The notes: generated from the letters alone by a model not told the origin. Numbered from the stretch's first letter, positions 24,112 through 33,023 are shown. The stretch is 41,606 nt of DNA from Bacteroidota bacterium (GCA_016866385.1 VGMU01000018.1:1-41606); one strand, 5' to 3'. Translations and numbers: made by a program.

Positions 24112-26706
24112 TTACTGTTGGTTGATTTGAGAGAGTACTAAAACTAATGTGGCTAGTCCTGTAGTAACTCCAACTAATTCTCCCAAACGAATTGGTGATT
24201 TTGGACCTTTGCTTGGGATTATTACTTCTGCTCCAGGTTCTACTGAAGGGTAGTTTCTGACTCCAAAAATCCCTTTGGTGCGTTTTACTGCGCCATTGGC
24301 ATAAACCACGTAGGTTTGTTTACGATTGGCCCGTCTATCAAAACCTCCGGCTCCATTGATGTAATACCGAAGGCCACGTCCTTGCTCGTGTCTTAGGGTA
24401 GTCGGGTACACCACGTCACCCCGTAGCCGTACGGTCTGTAACAATTTAGGCACGGTAAGAATGTCTCCCTCTTCCAATACTAAGTCCTCGTCCGAACCGG
24501 GATTAGCCAGGATTTTTTCCAGATTAATCGCCACGGCTTCCGTCTCCTTAATTTTGACAGCAATACCGGGAGTTTCGGCAGCAATTTGGTCCAAGGACTC
24601 TCGTTTGGCATCGGTAGCTAGGGTGTCTGCGGAGGTTTCTTCTACTTTTTCTTTGGGAAGATCTCTGAAAAGCCGTCTCAGCAATTCCTCTTGAGCTTCT
24701 GAATTGTTGGGCTCCTCCTTAAGTAATTCTCTTAGGGCCTCTAGATTTTTTTGTCTTCGGGTCTCTTCGGATTCTACCTTAAAAAATTCAGTTTTTCGGA
24801 TCAAGGTGGCGCCCTTGGTGTAAGCAAAGGGGTTGAGTCCTCCGGCACGCTTGATCAGATCAGAAATTCGATCCACGCTAGTTTGTATGGCAAATAAGCC
24901 AGGGGAGTTGACTTCTCCTTCTACTGCTACCAAGCGCTGCATGGTAAAATTGGCCCTTTTTCTAACGATCACCTGATCAAATGGTCGTAAGCTAACGGCA
25001 TTTGGATTGAAAGATAAATCGGGATTTACTGAGGTGGACAAAATATCAGAAAGGGTGCCTGAGTCGGAATCCTCTAGCCTTCTAGCGATTTCAATGTCCT
25101 TGGTATTGGCGGATTCTTGTAAGCCCCCAGCACTCAAAATGAGCTCTTCGGCAGTCATTCCTTCTGCATAAGGATAAGTTCCTGGCCGCTTTACCTCACC
25201 TAAAATTTGGATGTAGCGTTCGTTTTGGATGTCATAAATACTGGAAATTCGGACCACATCTTCTCTTTTTAGCGGGATGTCAGCTTGGGTGCCTTCTAGG
25301 ATATCTTGGAGGTTGACCTCCAAAACTTCAGCACTCAAATCGTCCTTCGCGCGCATGATGCTTGCCCTTTGGGTGTAGGCATCGCCCTTGAGTCCATCTG
25401 CATTTTTAATGAGTTGGGTAAGGGTAAGCCCTTCGGTCAAGGCAAAGGTGCCTGGTCTAAAAACCGCTCCTTTTATTTGAATCCGATTGCTGTAGCGGTC
25501 AATAATTCTTCCTACAGCCACTTCATCTCCTCCCTTTAAACTAAAAAGACCCAATTGATTTTGGTAGACATCAGAGACGGAACGTTGATTTCCTGTAATG
25601 CGAGAAACCGAAATACGGTCCTTGAAAGCCAAGTCGGTAAAGCCCCCCGCATAGCGGATGAGGTCTTCTAAGTTGTCTTCAGGGGTCACTTCAAAAATTA
25701 GCGGACGCTTTACTTCACCAATCACCTTGACTCGTGCAAGGTAGGGATTAACCAAAATGATATCTTGATCCTCAAGTTGTAGATCCAAGTTGGCAGTGCC
25801 TTGTATTAGCAAATCGTATATATCTATCTCGGCAATTTTCTTGTTGTTTCGAATGAGTTGAATTGCCCTAAGGGTACCTTGATCGGAAGGCCCTCCAGCG
25901 GCATAGAGAGCATTGAACACGGTAGAAAAGGCACTCAGAGTAAAGGTGCCTGGTAAGCGAACTTCGTTTAAAATATGGACCTTGATCGTGCGGACATTTC
26001 CTAGAGTGACTTGCAAAAAGGTAGTAGGAGAATTGCCCAATAATCCTGTATAAAATGCCCCTACTCTAGTTTTGATTATATTTTGAGCCTCTTCTAGCGT
26101 TTTTCCCGAAACACTGATCGGCCCAATGTTGTCCAAAAGGATAATACCTTCTGGAGTGATGGTGGCTTCGTAATACTTTTCGGACTGGCCATAGATATCC
26201 ACATAAATGAGGTCTCCTGGCCCCAATATGTAATTGCTTGGCGTAGCCTGGTTGAGGCTGGGCTCGAAACTAAGTCGCCTATTTTTCTGAAAAAAGAGTT
26301 TGCTCCCAAACAGCAATGAGTCTGGTTTTTCGGTTTCTGTAAGTTCTTCCACCTCCAACAGCCCTTGGGTAATGTCATTGATGTCTATTTGTGCTCTGTC
26401 CTCTCTTTTAGAAACTTTAGTAGACCTGGACTTGCTTGTTCCTACACTTAAATTCTCAATTCTACTTCTCAATTTTTCGATTTCCCCAGAGGGCATTCCC
26501 CGCATTTGTGCCAACATCAAAAAATCGGTGCTGCTCAAGCCCGCATCCTGTGCCCGCTTGACCAATTCTTCAATCTGATCATCACTGAGCTGATCTACTC
26601 GGATGGAAGTTAGGTCTACATTTTGTTGGGCATAAGTAGAAACTGGAACAAAGGCCCACAAAAAAAGTAAAAGAAAAAAGTAGGATGGTTTCAGGATAGA
26701 CTTCAT
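24112..26706 (-). CDS. Wza-like polysaccharide export protein with six SLBB domains
   Basis: 864 residues, more than twice the length of E. coli Wza. A signal peptide (to about residue 26, TYAQQ) is followed by a polysaccharide-export domain at about 150-230 (YILGPGDLIYVDIYG) and then six SLBB repeats. I recognise these by NEVRLPGTF, GEVKRPLIF, GAVFRPGTF, GEVKRPGTYP, GEVNSPGLF and GDVVYPTTL, most followed by an AGG turn. A last hydrophobic stretch (GVTTGLATLVLVLSQI) may be a C-terminal membrane helix. No lipobox cysteine is seen. It would form the periplasm-to-surface channel. It is the first gene of the leftward run, with promoter and hairpin at 26743-26806. Confidence 0.9.
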   Translation of the reverse strand: MKSILKPSYFFLLLFLWAFVPVSTYAQQNVDLTSIRVDQLSDDQIEELVKRAQDAGLSSTDFLMLAQMRGMPSGEIEKLRSRIENLSVGTSKSRSTKVSKREDRAQIDINDITQGLLEVEELTETEKPDSLLFGSKLFFQKNRRLSFEPSLNQATPSNYILGPGDLIYVDIYGQSEKYYEATITPEGIILLDNIGPISVSGKTLEEAQNIIKTRVGAFYTGLLGNSPTTFLQVTLGNVRTIKVHILNEVRLPGTFTLSAFSTVFNALYAAGGPSDQGTLRAIQLIRNNKKIAEIDIYDLLIQGTANLDLQLEDQDIILVNPYLARVKVIGEVKRPLIFEVTPEDNLEDLIRYAGGFTDLAFKDRISVSRITGNQRSVSDVYQNQLGLFSLKGGDEVAVGRIIDRYSNRIQIKGAVFRPGTFALTEGLTLTQLIKNADGLKGDAYTQRASIMRAKDDLSAEVLEVNLQDILEGTQADIPLKREDVVRISSIYDIQNERYIQILGEVKRPGTYPYAEGMTAEELILSAGGLQESANTKDIEIARRLEDSDSGTLSDILSTSVNPDLSFNPNAVSLRPFDQVIVRKRANFTMQRLVAVEGEVNSPGLFAIQTSVDRISDLIKRAGGLNPFAYTKGATLIRKTEFFKVESEETRRQKNLEALRELLKEEPNNSEAQEELLRRLFRDLPKEKVEETSADTLATDAKRESLDQIAAETPGIAVKIKETEAVAINLEKILANPGSDEDLVLEEGDILTVPKLLQTVRLRGDVVYPTTLRHEQGRGLRYYINGAGGFDRRANRKQTYVVYANGAVKRTKGIFGVRNYPSVEPGAEVIIPSKGPKSPIRLGELVGVTTGLATLVLVLSQINQQ

Positions 26707-26742
26707 ATTAATTAAGAAATTCCGAAGGGGATTTGAAAATCT

Positions 26743-26760
26743 AATGGATAAAAATCCATT
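26743..26760 (-). promoter_or_regulatory. Leader hairpin of the polysaccharide run
   Basis: A perfect 7-bp stem AATGGAT / ATCCATT with a 4-base loop lies between the predicted promoter and the start of the export gene. There is no U-run, so it is not a plain terminator. A role in mRNA stability or antitermination is possible but unproven. Confidence 0.45.
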
Positions 26761-26776
26761 TATTTCATCATTCTAC

Positions 26777-26784
26777 CAAATCTA
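26777..26784 (-). promoter_or_regulatory. Promoter -7 box of the polysaccharide run
   Basis: Read leftwards: TAGATTTG, an exact TAnnTTTG match. A TTTT element (one off TTTG) lies 18 bases upstream, near the usual -33 spacing. The predicted leader is about 65 bases. Confidence 0.5.
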
Positions 26785-27006
26785 TTCTTGGGTTTGAATA
26801 GTAAAAGGCCTTTTTTCGGCTTGAAAAAATGTTTCTGGATATTCCTTTAGTCTCCTGCATTTCTATCATATAGCCAATCAGGAATGAATTTTTTGTATGA
26901 AATCCTCTTGAATATTACTTTGATACCCTAGGAAAGAAATATAGAAGAATTGCATAAGGATACTCCAATCAAAGACCTTTTCGTTACTTTGTTTCAAAAT
27001 TGTGAA

Positions 27007-28002
27007 ATGCGCCCAATCTTAGTTAGTAGTTTTTTTTTCTTGCTATGTGCTGCCTGTTCCAGTAGCTCTGATGAGACTACCTGTGCCTTAGATGAAGAGA
27101 TCCTATCCACAAAAGAAAAAGTAGATGTGGTTCGCTTGGAAAAAGAATTCCTTACTTCTTCCAGCAAGCAAGAGATGCTGAATCTACTGGATAATTATCC
27201 TGATTTTGCGACTAAAGTTTTAGATCTAGAAGCCTATCCCAACAAGGATTCTTTGGCTCTCGCTTTGATATTAGCTCAAGAGGACACCTCCATGCAAGCG
27301 TTGAATCGTGCTGTAGAAGAAGAATTTGCTGACTTTTCTGATATTATAAATGACCTTGAAAACGCATTTGCGTATTTGAAATGGTACTATCCTGGTTTTA
27401 AGGTGCCTAAAGTGTATACTTACGTTTCTGGATTTGGTATGGATTTACTTGTTGAGGAAGAAACTATAGTTATAGGATTGGATTATTTTTTACCAAGCGA
27501 TCATAAGTTTCAACCTGATTTGCCAGACTACTTGAAGGCTCGATACCAAAGAGAATACTTGGTGCCTATGATTGTGTTGGCCATTTCCTCTAGGTACAAT
27601 GAGTTAGACTCCAAGGACAATACCCTCCTGGCAGAGATGATTTATTTTGGTAAAGCTTATCATTTTGTGAAATCTATCATGCCCTGCACTTCCGATCAGT
27701 TTATTATTGGCTATATGCCAGATCAACTTGCTTCCTGTTGGGACAATGAAGATGTGATATGGACTCATTTTATTGAAAATGAATTGTTGTTTGAGACAAA
27801 TCCCTTTGAAATCCGGAAATATATTGGAGAAGCTCCTTTTACAGATGCCATTAGCACCGAAGCCCCGGGCCGCTTGGGCCGTTGGGTGGGGTGGAATATC
27901 GTAGAACAGTACCAGGAAAAGGAAGGGATAAGTTTAGTTGAACTTATGGAAGAGCCCAATGCAGAAAAAATATTCAGGGATTCTAAATATAGACCTCAAT
28001 AG
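27007..28002 (+). CDS. gldB: Gliding motility lipoprotein GldB homologue
   Basis: 331 residues from the ATG at 27007. The open frame reaches further only to a TTG without signal features. The N-terminus is a lipoprotein-like signal with Cys17 as the likely lipidated residue (LLCAAC, a loose lipobox). The C-terminal segment GRLGRWVGWNIVEQY with LVELMEEPNAEKIF is the recognisable GldB signature. In flavobacteria GldB is needed for gliding and is linked to the type IX secretion / gliding machinery. Many non-gliding Bacteroidota also keep it, so motility cannot be assumed. It diverges from the polysaccharide run and converges with nth. Confidence 0.85.
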   Translation: MRPILVSSFFFLLCAACSSSSDETTCALDEEILSTKEKVDVVRLEKEFLTSSSKQEMLNLLDNYPDFATKVLDLEAYPNKDSLALALILAQEDTSMQALNRAVEEEFADFSDIINDLENAFAYLKWYYPGFKVPKVYTYVSGFGMDLLVEEETIVIGLDYFLPSDHKFQPDLPDYLKARYQREYLVPMIVLAISSRYNELDSKDNTLLAEMIYFGKAYHFVKSIMPCTSDQFIIGYMPDQLASCWDNEDVIWTHFIENELLFETNPFEIRKYIGEAPFTDAISTEAPGRLGRWVGWNIVEQYQEKEGISLVELMEEPNAEKIFRDSKYRPQ

Positions 28003-28025
28003 CCAGAGGAATTCTATCTGCCTTT

Positions 28026-28697
28026 TTAGTATTTAATTAAGCTATGGGATGATTTTCCTTTCATTTTCTCATAGAATTTGCATAGGAAAGCTATCTGGCA
28101 CGCTTCGCATTTAGGTTTTCTTGCCAAACAGGTATAACGCCCATGGAGGATAAGCCAATGATGCGCCTGATGGATGTGATGTTTTGGCAAGTGTTTTACC
28201 AGTTGCTTTTCCACCTCTAGAGGAGTCTTTGCAGTAAGGGGAACCAAGCCAATGCGCCGGGATACACGATACACGTGGGTGTCTACAGCCATATGGGGTT
28301 GTTGCCACACCACGGAGGTAATTACGTTGGCAGTTTTCCTGCCTACTCCTGGCAATTGCATCAGTTCTTCTACCGTATTGGGCACTTCCCCTCCAAATTT
28401 TTCCATGAGCATTTTGCCTAAACCCATGAGGTGCTTGGTTTTATTGTTGGGATAGGAAATGGAGCGTATAAAAGGAAAAAGTTCATCGAAGTGGGTAGCT
28501 GCCAAATGTGCAGGGGCGGGGAAGTGATGGAATAGTTGGGGAGTAACTAGGTTGACCCGCTTGTCCGTACATTGGGCAGATAGCACTACGGCTACTAACA
28601 ACTGAAAAGGATTTTCATAAGCCAACTCCGTTTCTGCTGAGGGCATGTTTTCCAAAAAATAGGAGATAAATTCCTCGTACCGTTGTTTTTTGTTCAT
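28026..28697 (-). CDS. nth: Endonuclease III, base-excision repair glycosylase/lyase
   Basis: 223 residues from the ATG at 28697, which aligns with the E. coli Nth start (MNK...); an earlier ATG at 28745 would add 16 atypical residues. Nth removes oxidised pyrimidines and nicks the abasic site. The helix-hairpin-helix LPGVGRKTANVI carries the catalytic Lys, VDTHVYR the catalytic Asp, and the C-terminal C-x6-C-x2-C-x5-C pattern binds the 4Fe-4S cluster. TAACTTTC, one base off the -7 consensus, lies 3 bases before the ATG. It sits 64 bases after the rsmF-type gene on the same strand and converges with gldB. Confidence 0.95.
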   Translation of the reverse strand: MNKKQRYEEFISYFLENMPSAETELAYENPFQLLVAVVLSAQCTDKRVNLVTPQLFHHFPAPAHLAATHFDELFPFIRSISYPNNKTKHLMGLGKMLMEKFGGEVPNTVEELMQLPGVGRKTANVITSVVWQQPHMAVDTHVYRVSRRIGLVPLTAKTPLEVEKQLVKHLPKHHIHQAHHWLILHGRYTCLARKPKCEACQIAFLCKFYEKMKGKSSHSLIKY

Positions 28698-28761
28698 GTC
28701 GAAAGTTAAGAAATCTATGGCAGTGATGGGAAGACCTTGGCCCATGGCTAAAAAAAGAAAG

Positions 28762-30153
28762 TTAGTCCTTGGGACTTTCCATGCGTATTCTCCACTCTTT
28801 GGGATAATAATTGTTTACCCGCTTATCCAATTTCTTAACCCAACCTAAAGGCAAATTTTGATAGGTAAGTAAGACCCAGCCTAAAGGGGCTTGTTCCAAA
28901 GGAATATCTTTTTTGCGGAGAAAGTCTAGGGCCTCTTCTTTAGAAAGTTCTAGGCTTGGAAAGTGAGATTTTGGTAGGGTGGAAAGGGCCCATTCGTGAC
29001 TTGGGATCCATTCTTTGCCTTGCTTTTTCCCCAACTCCACACCCAAGTAGCGCACGTTGAGTGTGCGAAGAAGGGTCTCTACTTCCTTGGAAAAGGATTT
29101 TTGAATACGAAATAGAGTTTCTTGAAAAAGGTAATAGCACCCCTTTCCATCTAGCCCCAACTCCTCCTCTAGGGTTTGCCCCTCTTTGTCTCCTATGGGT
29201 TTTACCGGGGAAACTCGCTGTTCTTTTTTAGATTTTACTGCCCTAGTTCCAAAAGATTCGGGGCGTTGTAGTATGGAAAAAAAGAATCCTTCCCCCTCTA
29301 CCCTATGGGGATAAAACCTGTAGCCGTAGGCTTGACCCTCTTCTGTATCAAAACGGGACTCTTCTATTCCCCAACTTGGATCAAGTGGGATGCAGGCAGG
29401 AGTGAAGGCAAATTCTTCTAAAAGGGCAGAAATCACCTCTTCATTTTCTTTTTGGTTAAAGGTACAGGTGGAATAAAGTAGGTATCCCCCTCCTTTTACT
29501 AGTGTTGCAGCTTGATCTAGGATGCGTCTTTGACGAAGAGTACACAGGGCCACGTGTTCTAAGGACCATTCCTCTCGTGCCTGAGGGTCTTTTCTAAACA
29601 TGCCTTCTCCAGAACATGGGGCATCTACCAAGACTAGGTCAAAAAATCCTTCCAAGGGGGCAAAATGCTCGGGGTCATTTTGGCTGACCAAAACATTTCC
29701 CAGTCCCCACTTGATGATATTTTCCTTGAGAATTTGAGCCCTTGTCTGAATCACCTCGTTGGCCACAAGCAATCCTTCTTCCCCCAGATAAGAAGAAAGT
29801 ATGGTGCTTTTTCCCCCTGGTGCCGCCGCCAGGTCCAAGTATATTCCCTTAGGAATGTCTAGTTGATGCAGGGCGTGCTCTAGGATCATGGAGGAAGCTT
29901 CTTGGACATAGTAAGCTCCTGCATGAAAAGCGGGATCTAGGGTAAAGCTAGGCCTCTCATCCAGATAAAAACCGGTTTTCGTCCAGGGGATATGCCTTTT
30001 TCCATGACTAGCTGCAAAAGGTTTGTCAGGATTGTAGCGTATGGAGATTTTTGGAGCCTGCAACAAGGCTTCTTTCAATCTAAGCGCCTCTTCCTCTCCT
30101 AGTAAGCTGCCCAGATGAGCGAGAAAGTCTTCGGGTAGGGGAGGAGTTGACAT
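28762..30153 (-). CDS. rsmF: RsmF-type rRNA cytosine-C5 methyltransferase
   Basis: 463 residues of the NOL1/NOP2/Sun family. The catalytic domain has the SAM site DLAAAPGGKSTIL, motif IV VDAPCSGEGMFRKD with one catalytic Cys, and motif VI STCTFNQKENEEV with the second. The C-terminal 150 or so residues form the RsmF-like RNA-binding (PUA-like) part that ends in LGWVKKL. E. coli RsmF makes m5C1407 in 16S rRNA; the exact target here is inferred from architecture. The promoter-like box TATCTTTG lies exactly 4 bases before the ATG, suggesting leaderless mRNA. Confidence 0.9.
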   Translation of the reverse strand: MSTPPLPEDFLAHLGSLLGEEEALRLKEALLQAPKISIRYNPDKPFAASHGKRHIPWTKTGFYLDERPSFTLDPAFHAGAYYVQEASSMILEHALHQLDIPKGIYLDLAAAPGGKSTILSSYLGEEGLLVANEVIQTRAQILKENIIKWGLGNVLVSQNDPEHFAPLEGFFDLVLVDAPCSGEGMFRKDPQAREEWSLEHVALCTLRQRRILDQAATLVKGGGYLLYSTCTFNQKENEEVISALLEEFAFTPACIPLDPSWGIEESRFDTEEGQAYGYRFYPHRVEGEGFFFSILQRPESFGTRAVKSKKEQRVSPVKPIGDKEGQTLEEELGLDGKGCYYLFQETLFRIQKSFSKEVETLLRTLNVRYLGVELGKKQGKEWIPSHEWALSTLPKSHFPSLELSKEEALDFLRKKDIPLEQAPLGWVLLTYQNLPLGWVKKLDKRVNNYYPKEWRIRMESPKD

Positions 30154-30157
30154 GTTT

Positions 30158-30165
30158 CAAAGATA
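30158..30165 (-). promoter_or_regulatory. Promoter -7 box directly before rsmF ATG
   Basis: Read leftwards: TATCTTTG, an exact consensus match, ending 4 bases before the ATG at 30153. Same spacing as at 9112-9119 and 34150-34157. No -33 match at 19 bases. Confidence 0.5.
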
Positions 30166-30244
30166 GGTATTCCAAAAAAAGCTACTGTTGCAAGGAGTAT
30201 AAAATCTCGAAGACGAGTGGAATGTAAAGGAAAATGGAAAGCGA

Positions 30245-31774
30245 TTAATTATCGTCTTCTTCCTCATCTAGGTCCTCCTCTCCTTCTGTTCCCAAGTCAA
30301 ACATGGAACTGAATAGGTCTTTGAACTGCAAGCCTGTGTCCAGAATTTTTCTGCTCAATTGAGAATATTCGGCTAATCCATGAAGGGCAAATTCCATGTA
30401 AAATTCTTTCTCTTTTTCTGGGAGCTGCTGCACTACCTCGGTGACCAGTTCCTCCAAACCTGGAACAGCTAGAAGCAGGGATTTATATTCTTTATTGGAG
30501 ACTGAGCTTAAGATATCCAGATGATTACCTTCCCCAAACCAGGCTAAGGTTTTTTGGTAGGGATGGTTGCTCTTCTCTTTTTTCTTTTGTTCCGGAGAAG
30601 GAAAATAGGAGATAAATTGGCTACGAATTGCCTTTCCTATGAGGTTGTAAGCTACCATGCCTGCGCCCTCTTGTTCTCCCTCATACACCAGCTCTACTTT
30701 GCCAGTGATGGCAGGAATCACCCCAAGTAAATCTACGATTCGTACTATAGTATTCGATTCTTTGTTGAGGTACATTCTTCTTTCTGCTGCAGAAATGAGA
30801 TTTTCATAAGCAGAGATAGTTAATCGGGCAGAAACACCACTTTTCTCGTCCACATATTCTGAGTGCCGTGCCTCTATGGCAATTTGTTCTATCAAATCTT
30901 TCATCACTTCCGGCACATGGATCTGAGGCAGGGGCTTTCCAGAAAGCCGGGCTTCTTGTGCGGTTATTTTTTTGCTTATTTCTATGGATTTTGGATAATG
31001 GGTGATGATTTGGCTTTCAATTCTATCTTTCAGCGGGGTCACGATGCTGCCTCGATTGGTATAATCTTCCGGGTTAGCGGTGAAGATAAATTGTATATCC
31101 AGAGGCAAGCGTAATTTAAATCCGCGGATTTGGACATCCCCTTCCTGCAGGATATTGAATAAGGCCACTTGGATTCTAGCTTGGAGGTCAGGGAGTTCGT
31201 TGATCACAAAAAGGCAGCGGTTGGATCGAGGCACCAATCCGTAATGAATTACCCTCTCGTCGTTGTAACTCAGCTTTAGCGTGGCCGCTTTGATGGGATC
31301 TACGTCCCCAATCAAGTCGGCTACGGAAACGTCCGGGGTAGCCAATTTTTCAGTGTATCGGTCTTCTCTATGCAGCCAAGCAATGGGACTATCCTCTCCT
31401 TTTTCCTCAAGAATAGCGCTCGCAAAGGAAGTCAGGGGCAGTAAGGGATCCTCATTGAGTTCAGACCCGTAGAGCACCGGGACATATTCGTCTAGAAGGA
31501 GAGTCATCATTCGAGCAATGCGGGTCTTAGCTTGGCCTCTTAAGCCCAATAAATTGATGTTGTGTCGAGAAAGAATGGCACGTTCAATATCCGGAATCAC
31601 GGTATCTTCGTAGCCCCAAATTCCCTCAAATACATTCTCTTTATTTTTTAATTTTTCAATAAGGTTGTACCTAAGTTCTTCTTTGATAGACTTGGGGGTA
31701 TATCCAGATGCCTTGAGTTGGCCAAGGGTTTTTAATTGTAAGCGCTGTGTGCTAGAAAGCTGGGAGTAGTCCAT
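30245..31774 (-). CDS. AAA+ ATPase of the magnesium-chelatase / MoxR type
   Basis: 509 residues from the ATG at 31774, one base after the stop of the VWA gene; the longer frame begins only with TTG. Walker A is GLRGQAKT. The Walker B position reads LFVINELPDL, with Asn in place of the usual Asp before Glu. Sensor 1 is TANPEDYTN and an arginine-finger-like segment is PLKDRIESQI. The C-terminal end is strongly acidic (EEDLDEEEDDN). Such ATPases work with a VWA-domain partner to remodel or insert metal into a client protein. The partner here is the gene directly upstream. The client is unknown, and no bacteriochlorophyll genes are nearby, so a true magnesium chelatase role is unlikely. Confidence 0.88.
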   Translation of the reverse strand: MDYSQLSSTQRLQLKTLGQLKASGYTPKSIKEELRYNLIEKLKNKENVFEGIWGYEDTVIPDIERAILSRHNINLLGLRGQAKTRIARMMTLLLDEYVPVLYGSELNEDPLLPLTSFASAILEEKGEDSPIAWLHREDRYTEKLATPDVSVADLIGDVDPIKAATLKLSYNDERVIHYGLVPRSNRCLFVINELPDLQARIQVALFNILQEGDVQIRGFKLRLPLDIQFIFTANPEDYTNRGSIVTPLKDRIESQIITHYPKSIEISKKITAQEARLSGKPLPQIHVPEVMKDLIEQIAIEARHSEYVDEKSGVSARLTISAYENLISAAERRMYLNKESNTIVRIVDLLGVIPAITGKVELVYEGEQEGAGMVAYNLIGKAIRSQFISYFPSPEQKKKEKSNHPYQKTLAWFGEGNHLDILSSVSNKEYKSLLLAVPGLEELVTEVVQQLPEKEKEFYMEFALHGLAEYSQLSRKILDTGLQFKDLFSSMFDLGTEGEEDLDEEEDDN

Positions 31775-31775
31775 G

Positions 31776-32876
31776 TTAAAAGCGTTTGGATCGGTTTCGT
31801 TTGTAGTCCTCAAAAATTACCTCGCCCAGTCCTTTCAAACTGCTGTAATACGCATTGCCTTGGTTTGCTTGGGTAAATTCTTTTACAAATTCCTTGAGAT
31901 AAGGATCAGAGGCAATCATAAAGGTGGTTACGGGAATATTCAATTTTCTGCACCTCGCAGCAAGTTTTAGGGTTTCTGCCAAAATTTTGCTATCGATGCC
32001 GAAGGAGTTTTTGTAGTACTTGATGCCTACTTTCAGGCAAGTAGGCTTGCCATCGGTAATCATAAAGATTTGTTTGTTTGGGTTTTTTCTCCTGCGAAGT
32101 AAGTCCATGGCCAATTCTAAGCCTGCCACCGTATTGGTATGGTAGGGGCCTACCTGCAAAAAAGGCAGGTCTTTGAGCTCAATCTGCCAGGCATCGTTAC
32201 CAAAAACGATGATATCTAAGGTATCTTTAGGGTACCTGGTCTTGATCAATTCGGCCAAAGCCATGGCTACCTTTTTGGCAGGGGTAATTCGGTCCTCTCC
32301 ATACAAAATCATGGAGTGGGAGATGTCTATCATCAGGACGGTGGAGGTTTGGGAGCGGTGCTCCTTTTCTACCACCTCTAAGTCATCCTCTGTGAGCAGG
32401 TATTCTCCAGATAGGCCATGCTTTGCCTGAGCATTCCTCAGGGATTCGGTGAGCGCGATTTGATCTAAATTGTCTCCAAAGGTATATCCTCTACGGTCCG
32501 TACTTCTTTCGTCTCCTTGTCCTGAAAGCGTAGTTTTATGTTGTCCGGCTTTGCTGCGTTTGAGTTTGCCAAATATTTCTTCTAAGGCTCTCTTTCGGAT
32601 GCTTTGTTCTGTTTTACCCGTAGCCTGAAGTTTTCCTTCTGGATTATCTTCTGACAAATACCCTTTGGATTTTAAGTCTTCAATGAAGTCACCAATGCCA
32701 TAGTTGGGTTCTGTAAGTTGGTAACGTTTATCTAAGTTAGTCAACCAACTTAGGGCCTCGGAGACATCTCCTCCCGTCATGGAAATCAATTGAAGAAATA
32801 GGGACAAAAGATTTTCAAAGGTGTTTTTTTGCGGATCTGTGACAGGTACAAATTGAGTAAAACGTACACCTTTCAT
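31776..32876 (-). CDS. VWA-domain protein, partner of the AAA+ ATPase
   Basis: 366 residues from the ATG at 32876; an upstream GTG at 32948 extends the frame but adds a weakly typical tail. The C-terminal half is a von Willebrand A domain with a full MIDAS: DISHS (Asp, Ser, Ser), a Thr in HTNTVAG and Asp in TDGKPT. The N-terminal half is helical and polar, with a basic, Ser/Gly-rich linker (KAGQHKTTLSGQGDERS). It has no signal peptide, so it acts in the cytoplasm. The gene ends one base before the ATPase ATG, so the two are one transcription unit, as in MoxR-VWA and BchI/BchD pairs. Confidence 0.88.
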   Translation of the reverse strand: MKGVRFTQFVPVTDPQKNTFENLLSLFLQLISMTGGDVSEALSWLTNLDKRYQLTEPNYGIGDFIEDLKSKGYLSEDNPEGKLQATGKTEQSIRKRALEEIFGKLKRSKAGQHKTTLSGQGDERSTDRRGYTFGDNLDQIALTESLRNAQAKHGLSGEYLLTEDDLEVVEKEHRSQTSTVLMIDISHSMILYGEDRITPAKKVAMALAELIKTRYPKDTLDIIVFGNDAWQIELKDLPFLQVGPYHTNTVAGLELAMDLLRRRKNPNKQIFMITDGKPTCLKVGIKYYKNSFGIDSKILAETLKLAARCRKLNIPVTTFMIASDPYLKEFVKEFTQANQGNAYYSSLKGLGEVIFEDYKRNRSKRF

Positions 32877-33023
32877 GCTTATGGATAGAACTTCAGGAAT
32901 GAGTAAAAAATTTAACGATTCTTTTGCCGCGAGTTTGGCACAAAGCACTAATATAACACCCGCGCTGTCTTTGGAGTTTTATATTTTCAATAAATTTCCT
33001 TTTTCTCCTAAATTCAAGGCCTA

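Larger units (their letters stand above)
26707..27006. other. Divergent intergenic region between the polysaccharide run and gldB
   Basis: About 300 bases, AT-rich, without a gene I can support. On the leftward strand it holds the promoter box at 26777-26784, a leader hairpin at 26743-26760 and a 6-bp inverted repeat CTATTC / GAATAG (26782-26787 with 26796-26801) that overlaps the promoter. On the rightward strand I found only imperfect promoter-like boxes, such as TTACTTTG 17 bases before gldB. Confidence 0.5.

Noticed and set aside
14187-26706. Horizontal island signs such as integrases or transposases around the polysaccharide run
   Set aside because: None seen at either end; only the short heptamer match at 18495-18506 hints at rearrangement.
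30206-30217. Four-base-pair CTCG / CGAG hairpin followed by ATTTTAT after the AAA+ gene
   Set aside because: The stem is too short for an intrinsic terminator call.
30245-32876. Magnesium chelatase for chlorophyll synthesis
   Set aside because: Only the AAA+ and VWA folds match; no large BchH-type subunit or other pigment gene is present.
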